A DNA stretch of 30,030 bases, taken from contig JACCUM010000436.1 of the NCBI GenBank assembly GCA_013811805.1, positions 1 through 30,030 on the forward strand, written 5' to 3'. The notes under the pieces are model-generated. The model saw only the letters and a list, made by a program, of their open reading frames with translations. It made no database searches and had not been told where the DNA came from. The position numbers were made by a program, and so were the translations under genes. Numbering within the stretch: position 1 is the first letter of the stretch; every line of letters starts with the position of its first letter. This document shows, in pieces, positions 1 to 7,303 of this stretch. The DNA is from Geodermatophilaceae bacterium. Its GTDB lineage: Bacteria; Actinomycetota; Actinomycetes; Mycobacteriales; Geodermatophilaceae.

Positions 1-245
1 TGATCCGAGGCGGGACTCCGCATTTCGAGTACGTCTGCGAGGCCGTCACGTACGGACTGACCCGGGTCGCCTTGGACGAACGGACGCCAGTCGGCAACGG
101 TGTGCTGACCTGCGACACGGTGGAGCAGGCCCGCGATCGTTGTGGAGGGCCCGGCAGTACCGAGGACAAGGGCGCCGAGGCGACGGCCGCAGCCCTGCAC
201 ACCGCGTTGGCCCTCTCGAAGTTGCGCACCCAGGAGAGTCCGTGA
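1..245 (+). CDS. ribH: 6,7-dimethyl-8-ribityllumazine synthase, C-terminal part (5' end outside window)
   Basis: Reading from base 3 gives 80 residues ending in TGA at 243-245. The peptide begins IRGGTPHFEYVCEAVTYG and continues with TPVGNGVLTCDT and a GAEATAAAL helix, which are the conserved C-terminal features of lumazine synthase. This enzyme condenses 5-amino-6-ribitylaminouracil with 3,4-dihydroxy-2-butanone 4-phosphate in riboflavin synthesis, in the cytoplasm. The HFEYV segment includes the conserved histidine region and the DER triad lies near the phosphate site. The N-terminal half is outside the window. The stop overlaps the GTG start of hisE (GTGA), which indicates translational coupling. 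Confidence 0.93.
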   Translation, partial: IRGGTPHFEYVCEAVTYGLTRVALDERTPVGNGVLTCDTVEQARDRCGGPGSTEDKGAEATAAALHTALALSKLRTQESP

Positions 246-523
246 CCCAGGCGCAGCCAGGGAAGTCCTTCGATGCCCTCTTCGCCGAGTTGCGGGCCAG
301 GGTCGATGCCGCAGATCCCGACTCCGGGACAGTCTCCGCCCTGTCCGACGGGGTGCACGCAGTGGGGAAGAAGGTGCTCGAGGAAGCCGGCGAAGCGTGG
401 ATGGCCGCCGAGCATGAGTCGGCCGAACGCGCGGCGCAGGAGATCTCCCAGTTGCTGTACTGGACACAGGTACTCATCCTGGCGCGGGGGCTGGATCTGG
501 ACGACGTTTACGCTCATCTCTGA
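242..523 (+). CDS. hisE: phosphoribosyl-ATP pyrophosphatase
   Basis: A 93-residue protein of the MazG-like HisE family, the usual length for a free-standing HisE. It hydrolyses phosphoribosyl-ATP to phosphoribosyl-AMP and pyrophosphate, the second step of histidine synthesis. The motif KKVLEEAGEAWMAAEHE (about residues 43-59) carries the acidic residues that bind Mg2+, and the C-terminal helix QEISQLLYWTQVLILARG is typical. I chose GTG at 242 because it overlaps the ribH stop codon. An upstream in-frame ATG at 140 would add 34 residues that lie inside ribH and match nothing. hisG follows after 65 bp. Confidence 0.95.
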   Translation: MTQAQPGKSFDALFAELRARVDAADPDSGTVSALSDGVHAVGKKVLEEAGEAWMAAEHESAERAAQEISQLLYWTQVLILARGLDLDDVYAHL

Positions 524-577
524 GTGACGCACCCGTGGAGGCGGCACGTCAGTTCTCCGCCACGAGCTGTCGCACCC

Positions 578-584
578 GAGGAGG
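578..584 (+). promoter_or_regulatory. Shine-Dalgarno site of hisG
   Basis: GAGGAGG lies 4 nt before the ATG at 589. It decides for this start over the in-frame upstream start at 535, which would add 18 residues not seen in the family. Confidence 0.7.
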
Positions 585-588
585 TCGC

Positions 589-1437
589 ATGCTGCGCGTA
601 GCCGTACCCAACAAGGGCATGCTGGCCGAGCCGGCCGCCCTCATGCTGCGCGAGTCGGGGTATCGACAACGCGTCAGCACTTCCGAACTGGTGATTCTCG
701 ACCCGGACAACGACGTCGAGTTCTTCTATCTGCGCCCACGCGACGTCGCTGTCTACGTCGGGTCAGGGACCGTCGACCTGGGAATCACCGGCCGGGACAT
801 GCTCCTCGACGCTCAGGCCGAGGCCGACGAACTGCTCGCGCTGGACTTCGGGCACTCGACGTTCCGTTTTGCCGCACCGGGCGGGAGCCCGTCCACGATC
901 GCGGAGTTGGCCGGCCTGCGGGTGGCCACGGCCTATCCGGGGCTGTTGTCGAAATACCTTGCCGAACTGGGGGTTGTCGCCGATGTCATCGGCCTCGACG
1001 GCGCGGTGGAGACCGCCTGCCGGCTCGGCGTCGCCGATGCGGTCGCCGATGTGGTCTCGACCGGTACGACCCTTCGTACGGCCGGGCTGCAGGTGATCGG
1101 TGAACCGCTGCTGGAATCCGAGGCCGTGCTGATCCGCCGGCGGCCAGGCGAGGCAGCCGGCTCCGCCGTGACCCAACTCGTCCGCCGGCTAGAGGGGGTG
1201 CTCGTCGCCCGGCAGTACGTCCTGATGGACTATGACTGCCCGGTCGAGGTGCTCGAGGCCGCCTGCGAGATCACGCCGGGTCTTGAAGGGCCGACGGTCT
1301 CGCCATTACGTAAAGAGGGCTGGGTTGCCGTGCGTTCCATGGTGGCTCGGGCCGACACGAATCGCATCATGGACGACCTCTGGCGAGCCGGAGCTCGGGC
1401 GATCCTGGTCACCGACATCCACGCCTGCCGCATCTGA
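589..1437 (+). CDS. hisG: ATP phosphoribosyltransferase, long form
   Basis: A 282-residue protein catalysing the committed step of histidine synthesis, ATP plus PRPP to phosphoribosyl-ATP. It starts MLRVAVPNKGMLAEP, the conserved HisG N-terminus. GITGRDMLLD follows the first lobe, and ADVVSTGTTLRTAGL (about residues 151-165) is the PRPP-binding loop region. The length and the C-terminal segment ending TDIHACRI match the long, hexameric form with an ACT-like regulatory domain that binds histidine, so feedback inhibition is expected from family knowledge. It is the last gene of the ribH-hisE-hisG run; the next gene is convergent with a gap of 32 bp. Confidence 0.96.
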   Translation: MLRVAVPNKGMLAEPAALMLRESGYRQRVSTSELVILDPDNDVEFFYLRPRDVAVYVGSGTVDLGITGRDMLLDAQAEADELLALDFGHSTFRFAAPGGSPSTIAELAGLRVATAYPGLLSKYLAELGVVADVIGLDGAVETACRLGVADAVADVVSTGTTLRTAGLQVIGEPLLESEAVLIRRRPGEAAGSAVTQLVRRLEGVLVARQYVLMDYDCPVEVLEAACEITPGLEGPTVSPLRKEGWVAVRSMVARADTNRIMDDLWRAGARAILVTDIHACRI

Positions 1438-1469
1438 CCGGCCCAAACACTAGGACCAGCGAATTTGAC

Positions 1470-2885
1470 TCAGCCGGACGAGGACCGGGCGCGCTCGGCA
1501 AGGGCGGCGAGGGCCTTCTCGAAGCACACCTGTGGCGGCTTGACCAATCCGGCGCCGACCTGACCGGTCCCGGCCACCCGCCCGGCCATGCCGGTGTTGA
1601 TCTGCGGCAGGATGCCGGTCCGCGCGACGCTCAAAACGTCGATCCCGGTCGGCGCGCCGCGGAACTCGAGCACGGGAATGGCATAAGCGGGGTTCTCGGC
1701 GACCGTGATGGCAAACATCCGCCGCGTGGTGGCCAGAGCATCCGGAACCGTGCCACCCACGAAACGGACGATCGCTGGTGCGGCCGCCATCGAAAAGCCG
1801 CCTACCCCAAGGGTTTCCATGATCGCAGAGTCCCCGATGTCAGGGTTGGCATCATCGGGCCCGTACCCACCCAGGAAGAGCCCGTCCGGCGTCAAGGCCG
1901 GGCCGGTGAACCAGGCATCGCCGGTGCCCGACGTCTGGATGCCGAACTCGGTCCCGTTTCGTGCCATGGCCACGACCACGCTCGACCCCGGGAAGTCCCG
2001 GGCGGCATCCAGGGCAAGCTTCGCTGCCGGCATCCCGTAGTTGAGGAAGAAGTGTTCGTTGCCGCCGATGAACCGCAGGACCTCGGCCACCTGTACAGCC
2101 GGTACTCCGGAGTCGGCGATGGCAGGTGCCAGGTCACGGAGAAACATCAACGACCCGGCCCGATTGCGGTTGTGCCCCTCGTCGCCCATCTGCAGCATCT
2201 GGGCGAGGATCGACTTGATGTCGACCGGACCGGACCTGTTCAGCGCCGCTGACAGCACCGGCCCAAGCACATCCCCCATCCAGCGCAGCCGGTCGATCAC
2301 CTCGGCGGAGTACGCGCCGTAGCGCAGCACCTTGCCCAAGCCTTCGTTCAGCGAGCAGTACGCCGTCCCGCCGTTGATCGGGTCACGCAGTTCCGAGACC
2401 CACATCGACGCCGTGGTGACACCGGCCATCGGCCCGACCGCCCGATGGTGATGGCACGGTTCCAAACGGATCCGGCCGGACTCCAGCATGTGCACTGCCT
2501 CGTCGGGGTCAGTGGCGAGACCCTCGAACAAGGCTGCACCGATCAACGCGCCGCGCAGCGGCCCCGACGCGTCACCGAACTCGATCGGGGGACCGGCGTG
2601 CAGGAAGAGGTCTCGGGGCAGCCCGAGCGCGTCGGCGGCCGGGCGTACATCCACGAGTTCGGCTCCCGCGGACAGGATCCGCTCGGTGGCGCTCCGGTTG
2701 GCCGCGACGCGACGAGGGTCAGCAGCCAGGGCCGCCAGGTCCGCCGGATCGCCGAAGGCCGGTGGACGCCAGTCCACCACCTCGACCGCAGTGCCCTGAT
2801 CGCGCAGGGCTCGAGGGAACAGATCCACTCCGGCGGTGACCACCGACAAGGGTGCGGACAGCAGTGCGCCCAGGGGCCGGCTCAT
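1470..2885 (-). CDS. AllG/YlbE-like subunit (DUF1116), putative carbamoyltransferase component
   Basis: A 471-residue DUF1116 protein, homologous to E. coli YlbE (AllG) and YahG. In E. coli, AllF (FdrA), AllG (YlbE) and AllH (YlbF) are reported to form oxamate carbamoyltransferase, which splits oxalurate with phosphate into oxamate and carbamoyl phosphate at the end of anaerobic allantoin use. Recognisable parts are the LFLHAGPPIEFGDASGPLRG region (about residues 114-133), the GGTAYCSLNEGLGKVLRYG region and glycine-rich stretches near the C-terminus. The ATG at 2885 has a GAGG-like element upstream. It follows fdrA after 37 bp on the same strand, so it is probably the last gene of an allH-fdrA-allG operon. 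The family assignment is firm; the substrate here is inferred. Confidence 0.85.
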   Translation of the reverse strand: MSRPLGALLSAPLSVVTAGVDLFPRALRDQGTAVEVVDWRPPAFGDPADLAALAADPRRVAANRSATERILSAGAELVDVRPAADALGLPRDLFLHAGPPIEFGDASGPLRGALIGAALFEGLATDPDEAVHMLESGRIRLEPCHHHRAVGPMAGVTTASMWVSELRDPINGGTAYCSLNEGLGKVLRYGAYSAEVIDRLRWMGDVLGPVLSAALNRSGPVDIKSILAQMLQMGDEGHNRNRAGSLMFLRDLAPAIADSGVPAVQVAEVLRFIGGNEHFFLNYGMPAAKLALDAARDFPGSSVVVAMARNGTEFGIQTSGTGDAWFTGPALTPDGLFLGGYGPDDANPDIGDSAIMETLGVGGFSMAAAPAIVRFVGGTVPDALATTRRMFAITVAENPAYAIPVLEFRGAPTGIDVLSVARTGILPQINTGMAGRVAGTGQVGAGLVKPPQVCFEKALAALAERARSSSG

Positions 2886-2922
2886 CGCCAGCCCGCCTCA
2901 TGCACTAAGCGCACCGGTCGGC

Positions 2923-4431
2923 TCATCGCGCAGACGCCGCGGGGATGGCTCCGCGGGCCAGTGCCAGCGCGTGCCGGGCCGCCTGAGCGTTGGAGGCGAA
3001 GACCAGGGCGCCCACGTCGCCCAGCGCGACAGCCTGGCAGTGCCAACTCTGTGGATCGGCATCGGTCCCGCACAAGGACACGATCACGCTCAGCTCGTGA
3101 CCCCGCTCGCCCATCCGTTGCGCCGCCGCACGCAAGGCCGGTACGAGGGCCTCAGCCGGATTGGGCTCGGCTCCATGACCCAGCACGACATCGACGAGCA
3201 GGACCCGCTCACCGTCGGCCGTCCGGCCCAGTCGAGTGATCTGATCCAGGCGCAGGGTCGGGTCGATCATCGGATGCGCCCGGCCCTGGGTCAGCTCATC
3301 CTCTCCGAAGTCCACGATGACGTGAGAGCTACCGGACAACGCTTCGGTGGCGGGCACGGCTGCAGGCCCCAGGTTGGTACTGATCGGAGCGAGTTCGTCG
3401 ATCAGGAGGAGCGCTTCCGCGGCCAAGGTGCCACCGGCGAAGTAACCGTGCAGTTGCGCTGGTTGACCCGGGCGCTGGTCCTGTCCGATCACCGGCCACG
3501 AGGGCGCGCTCGCGCTCACGGCAGCCAACACCGACTCCACCGCCTGAGTGAGGTCCGGCTGCCCGAAGCCGAGCAAGGCGAACTGCACCGGCGTGCTGAA
3601 CCCATCGGTCAACGTTCGGAGGCGTTGTGTCACCTGATCATCGGGCGGCTTGGAGACGAGAACGATGAGGTCGGTATCGGGATCGGCATCCAGGGCAATG
3701 AGCGCGAGTTCAGCCCCCAGGCCACCGACCCGCTCGGAGAGATCTCGCCCACCCAGGCCCAGAAGATGGCTCACGCCGACTCCTGCTGTCTCCAGCAGCG
3801 AACTGATCTGCTGGGCACCAGTGCCGCTGGCGGCGACGATGCCGACCGGCCCACGGCGTACGACGTTGGCGAAGCCCAGCGCGACTCCGCTGACGATCGC
3901 GGTGCCGCAGTCAGGCCCCATCACCAGGACTCCGGCGTCCCGGCCGGCGCGCTTGAGCGCGATCTCGTCCTCGACGCTGACCCCGTCGGAGAAGATCATG
4001 ACGTTCCGACCGGCGGCCACTGCGTCGAAGGCCTCGATCGCGGCGTACGGTCCCGGAACGCTGATCAGAGCCAACGCGGCGTCGCTGTCGGCGAAGGCTG
4101 CACCGATGGTGGCCGGTCGCAGGTCCTCACCACTGTCGATCCCTCCTGAGGAGGCGGTGCGAGCGGACAGCGCAGTTGTCAGGGCCGCAAGCCCAGCATC
4201 GATCCCAGTCTGGTCCTCCGCGCGTACGGCGATCAGCAGTTGCGCCGGGACTGCCTGCGGCACAACGAATCCCATGCCCTCGGCGAGTTCGAGATTCAGC
4301 GGGGTGGCCATAGCTATCAAGGCCACACGTACACCGGTGATACCGGCGACCGTGCGGCTGGCCTGCATGAGTGTTACCGAGTCGTAGTACTGCCCCTGCC
4401 GGCACTCCACATGGTCGAGACCCGAGGTCAC
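2923..4431 (-). CDS. fdrA: FdrA/AllF-like protein, acyl-CoA synthetase fold, putative carbamoyltransferase subunit
   Basis: A 502-residue protein of the FdrA family, related by fold to succinyl-CoA synthetase. It carries MGPDCGT (residues 171-177), an ASGTG loop (about 201-205), GLGGRD (225-230), SKPP, an AGGTLAAEALLL helix and the late GRAHPMIDPTLR motif, all in the order seen in E. coli FdrA (about 555 residues). I chose GTG at 4431 because the resulting N-terminus VTSGLDHVECRQGQYYDSVTL matches the family and the codon overlaps the allH stop (GTGA). The reading frame is open for 100 more residues upstream, but these are arginine-rich shadow of allH. In E. coli the protein acts with AllG and AllH on oxalurate. 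Confidence 0.87.
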   Translation of the reverse strand: MTSGLDHVECRQGQYYDSVTLMQASRTVAGITGVRVALIAMATPLNLELAEGMGFVVPQAVPAQLLIAVRAEDQTGIDAGLAALTTALSARTASSGGIDSGEDLRPATIGAAFADSDAALALISVPGPYAAIEAFDAVAAGRNVMIFSDGVSVEDEIALKRAGRDAGVLVMGPDCGTAIVSGVALGFANVVRRGPVGIVAASGTGAQQISSLLETAGVGVSHLLGLGGRDLSERVGGLGAELALIALDADPDTDLIVLVSKPPDDQVTQRLRTLTDGFSTPVQFALLGFGQPDLTQAVESVLAAVSASAPSWPVIGQDQRPGQPAQLHGYFAGGTLAAEALLLIDELAPISTNLGPAAVPATEALSGSSHVIVDFGEDELTQGRAHPMIDPTLRLDQITRLGRTADGERVLLVDVVLGHGAEPNPAEALVPALRAAAQRMGERGHELSVIVSLCGTDADPQSWHCQAVALGDVGALVFASNAQAARHALALARGAIPAASAR

Positions 4432-5381
4432 CCCCGACCCCGGATGGTGCGGCTGGTGAGGTCGACGGCGGCGCTGAGACCAAGGCCCAGGGCGATTCCG
4501 CTGGTGTGCCCGACAGCGAAGAGGCGCTCCAGAGCGCCGTGCAGCCGGCCGGTCCCGGCGAGAGCTTGGATGACGGTTCCGAGTTCGCTGTTCACCTGAC
4601 CCAGCGTCGCATGCCGCAGCAGGGCAAGCGACAGGTCGGTGGTGCGCCCCGGTGCGAGCGCGAGGATTCCCGCACCGATTCGCCCGGCCTGCGGGTGTCC
4701 CAGCAAGGTGAGCCCGGCCAGCACCCCGCACAACAGGTCGTCTCCGGCCGGCGTCAGGCCTGGACCGAGGCCGATCATGCGCTGGCTGGCCCGTAGGGCC
4801 GCGGTGACGTCAGTGCGGCGTAGCGCAGCCCGCAGCGCCCCCAACTGACCGCACAGCTCGACGGGCACGTCGCGGACCGGACCGTGCAGGCGCTCACTGA
4901 CCGCCGCCCGTAGCTCCCGCAGCCCCTCAGGTAGGAGGGCCGGTGCGATCGCGGGCAGCCGCGGCCGCGGGTCCCACCAACCCGAGGCGCACACGGTCAA
5001 CGCACCGACCGTGATCCGCCCTTCGCCGACGAATGCATCGAGTGCACCATGACTGCTGATCAGCGGCCGGTGGGTGGCGGGCCGATGAAGAATCGCGCCT
5101 AGCGGTAGGCGGCTGGCGTCACTGGTCAGGATCGCGACGACACCCGACTGCCGGCGGATGCCGGTCTCCGCGGTGTTCCGGTCGGCGTAGGGCAGTGGTT
5201 CAGCGCGCAGATAGATGGCGGTCGGGAAGATCGAGATCACGGTGGCAGAGCGCAGCGGTCCGCGGAGCAGATCGGCAATGCCGGTGCTGGCCAAGGCAGG
5301 AGCCGCCGCTAGGTGTGCGGACGACGCACTCCGTGATGCGGAGCGGGTATCGGCCGAATCTAAAGCTAGGGCGCTACTCAT
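4428..5381 (-). CDS. AllH/YlbF-like protein (DUF2877), putative carbamoyltransferase subunit
   Basis: A 317-residue DUF2877 protein. The motif LRASQRMIGLGPGLTPAGDDLLCGVLAGL (about residues 197-225) is diagnostic of the family, which includes E. coli YlbF (AllH, 271 residues) and YahE. It is the first gene of the minus-strand trio and its stop overlaps the fdrA start. The start at 5381 gives an N-terminus about 40 residues longer and alanine/serine-rich compared with E. coli, so an internal start is possible. It is divergent from the PucR regulator with very little space between (about 21-78 bp, depending on the PucR start), so regulation by that protein is likely. Confidence 0.82.
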   Translation of the reverse strand: MSSALALDSADTRSASRSASSAHLAAAPALASTGIADLLRGPLRSATVISIFPTAIYLRAEPLPYADRNTAETGIRRQSGVVAILTSDASRLPLGAILHRPATHRPLISSHGALDAFVGEGRITVGALTVCASGWWDPRPRLPAIAPALLPEGLRELRAAVSERLHGPVRDVPVELCGQLGALRAALRRTDVTAALRASQRMIGLGPGLTPAGDDLLCGVLAGLTLLGHPQAGRIGAGILALAPGRTTDLSLALLRHATLGQVNSELGTVIQALAGTGRLHGALERLFAVGHTSGIALGLGLSAAVDLTSRTIRGRG

Positions 5382-5389
5382 TGAACGCG

Positions 5390-5395
5390 AAACTA
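5390..5395 (-). promoter_or_regulatory. possible -10 element of the allH-fdrA-allG operon
   Basis: On the minus strand TAGTTT fits TANNNT and lies 8 nt before the ATG at 5381, which would place the transcript start at or beside the start codon. No good -35 is seen at 16-18 bp. A TTGACC on the minus strand (5420-5425) is too far away for a -35. The 5382-5460 interval is the only space for a shared divergent control region. Confidence 0.3.
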
Positions 5396-5459
5396 GTCCG
5401 GCATGATCGTCTGGCGTATGGTCAAAAGTGCCAAGATCGAGCCGACTGGTGGTGAAAGA

Positions 5460-7178
5460 GTGCTAGTTGATCATGCGAGCCATGCAGCCAGTAACGAGCC
5501 GTCCACACCTGGTGATCAACATGGCCGAAGCGCGGTCTCCGGGATCTCCGTAGCCGAGGTGCTGGGGCTGTCCAGCTTGCGTACCGCGCGGCTTGTTGCC
5601 GGCGCTTCCGGTCTACATCGGATAGTCCGCCGGCTCAACGTCATGGAGGTCCCCGACGTCCTGCCCTGGGTCAAGGCCGACGAACTGATCCTGACCACCG
5701 GGTATCCACTGCGGCAGAGCCCGTCGAGCCTGATCGGCCTGGTCGGTGATCTGGACGACAGAGGGCTGGCTGCTTTCGCCATCAAGCTGGCTCGCTACGT
5801 CGACGAACTTCCGGCGCAGATGCTTGCCGACGCCGACCGGCGTGGCTTTCCGGTCATCCTGTTGCCCGACGACGTCGGCTTCGACGACATCCTGAACCAG
5901 GTACTCACCGAGATCCTCAACAAGCAGGCAGCAGCACTGGCTCACTCCGACGAGGTGCACCGCGCCATCATGGCCACCGTCTTGGCCGGCGGCGGTCTGG
6001 ACGAGGTCACCGCCAAGGCAGCGACCTTGTTGTCCCAAGCTGATGTGGTTGCCATCGGGACCGAGGGCGCCATCCTGGTCAGCGCAGGCCCCGAGGGCGA
6101 GCGGATGTCAGGCATGGCCGAACTAGTGAAGGCCGAGTTACCCGCCCGCGGCGTGGTCAACCTCGCCGGCGGCGGTACGGCGATCGTTGTCCCGATCACG
6201 GCGGGGGACTTCGAACACGGGTGGCTGCTCGCTGCGCGGCGAGATGGCATGCACGCCACGGACACCTTAACGATCCTCGAACGCGCAGCGGCCGCTGCTG
6301 CACTGACGATCACCCAGAAGTTGGCCGTGACCGCGGTCGAGACCCGGTACCAGAGTGATCTGTTTCGTGATCTGGTCGAGGGTCGTCTCGACGACATGGA
6401 AAGGGTGTTGGACCAGGCCAGATGGTTCGGCTGGAAACTGCAGGCGTCCCTGGTGCTCACCGTGACGACCGTGCAACCGGTTCCGGACCAGTCGCCCCGA
6501 AGTCGCCGGGATGATCTGGAGCGTTTTGCGGCGGCGTGGCGGTCGGCACTCGAGGGCCACATCGCCGGCGCCGCTGTGGTCGTCGTCTCCGACCAGGTGC
6601 TCACGCTGCTGCCGGTCGACCAGCCCGCGGCCGACGGCACTGGCGCGTCCGACCAGGCAACGGTGCCGGCGGCCGCTGACCTGATCGCCGGAGTCGGAGC
6701 ACGGGTTCATGCAGACCGGCACGGTGCCCCGACGCCGGCCAGTACCGGCATCAGCCGCCCGGTCACCTCACTCTCGGAGTTACCCGCTGCGTATTCCCAA
6801 GCGCGCCGCGCCGCGCAGGTCGGCCTTCAGACGCACGTTCCCGGCGCGGTGATCTCGTTCGACTCGCTGGGGGTGCTGCGGCTGCTGTCGCTCATTCCGG
6901 ATTCCGGGGAGCTGCGGTCCTACCTTGCCGAGGTACTCGGGCCCTTGGTGCCCGACGCAAGCTCGGAGCACAGCGACCTGCTCGAGACGTTGCGCGTCCT
7001 GCTCGAGGCGAATCTCAACGTGGCAGAGGCGGCCCGCAGCCAGCATTTCCACTACAACACGCTGCGCTACCGGATCGGCAAGCTCGAACGGCTGCTCGGC
7101 CCGTTCATGACCGACTCGTCGGTACGGCTGAATGTCCAGTTGGCGCTGCATCTGATCGACGTGCACGGGCTCACCTGA
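5460..7178 (+). CDS. PucR-family transcriptional regulator
   Basis: About 572 residues. The N-terminal PucR sensor domain starts ISVAEVLGLSSLRTARLVAG and contains the family segment VLPWVKADELILTTGYPL. A middle GGDEF-like (CdaR type) region follows, and the C-terminal PucR helix-turn-helix NLNVAEAARSQHFHYNTLRY lies at about residues 518-537. These proteins commonly control purine, uracil or allantoin catabolism genes in response to pathway intermediates. The GTG at 5460 is my choice; ATG codons at 5403 and 5418 are in frame and would add 19 or 14 residues. It is divergent from the AllFGH-like genes and lies 125 bp upstream of the permease, so it probably controls both sides. Confidence 0.88.
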   Translation: MLVDHASHAASNEPSTPGDQHGRSAVSGISVAEVLGLSSLRTARLVAGASGLHRIVRRLNVMEVPDVLPWVKADELILTTGYPLRQSPSSLIGLVGDLDDRGLAAFAIKLARYVDELPAQMLADADRRGFPVILLPDDVGFDDILNQVLTEILNKQAAALAHSDEVHRAIMATVLAGGGLDEVTAKAATLLSQADVVAIGTEGAILVSAGPEGERMSGMAELVKAELPARGVVNLAGGGTAIVVPITAGDFEHGWLLAARRDGMHATDTLTILERAAAAAALTITQKLAVTAVETRYQSDLFRDLVEGRLDDMERVLDQARWFGWKLQASLVLTVTTVQPVPDQSPRSRRDDLERFAAAWRSALEGHIAGAAVVVVSDQVLTLLPVDQPAADGTGASDQATVPAAADLIAGVGARVHADRHGAPTPASTGISRPVTSLSELPAAYSQARRAAQVGLQTHVPGAVISFDSLGVLRLLSLIPDSGELRSYLAEVLGPLVPDASSEHSDLLETLRVLLEANLNVAEAARSQHFHYNTLRYRIGKLERLLGPFMTDSSVRLNVQLALHLIDVHGLT

Positions 7179-7256
7179 GTCTTCGATCGGATCGGCACGT
7201 CGTCCGGTGCCCTTCACAAGCGGCGGTGGGGGCGGCACACTGCCCGATGATCGACA

Positions 7257-7279
7257 CCCTCGATGATTTCCTCGAAGGG
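7257..7279 (+). promoter_or_regulatory. imperfect inverted repeat upstream of the permease (possible operator)
   Basis: CCCTCGA and TCGAAGGG arms are separated by 8 bases. The repeat sits 25 bp before the permease start, between the PucR gene and the operon it may control. It could be a regulator site or a short mRNA hairpin; it has no T-tract. Confidence 0.25.
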
Positions 7280-7291
7280 TGATCTCGTTGC

Positions 7292-7297
7292 AGGAGG
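7292..7297 (+). promoter_or_regulatory. strong Shine-Dalgarno of the permease gene
   Basis: AGGAGG, 6 nt before the ATG at 7304. It is one of the strongest ribosome-binding sites in the window and fixes the permease start. Confidence 0.75.
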
Positions 7298-7303
7298 CCC
7301 GGA

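Noticed and set aside
2836..4149. 437-residue plus-strand frame
   Set aside because: Opposite fdrA, which has strong family motifs; the plus-strand product resembles nothing.
4431..4731. N-terminal 100-residue extension of FdrA
   Set aside because: Arginine/proline-rich shadow of allH; the GTG at 4431 overlaps the allH stop and gives the family N-terminus.
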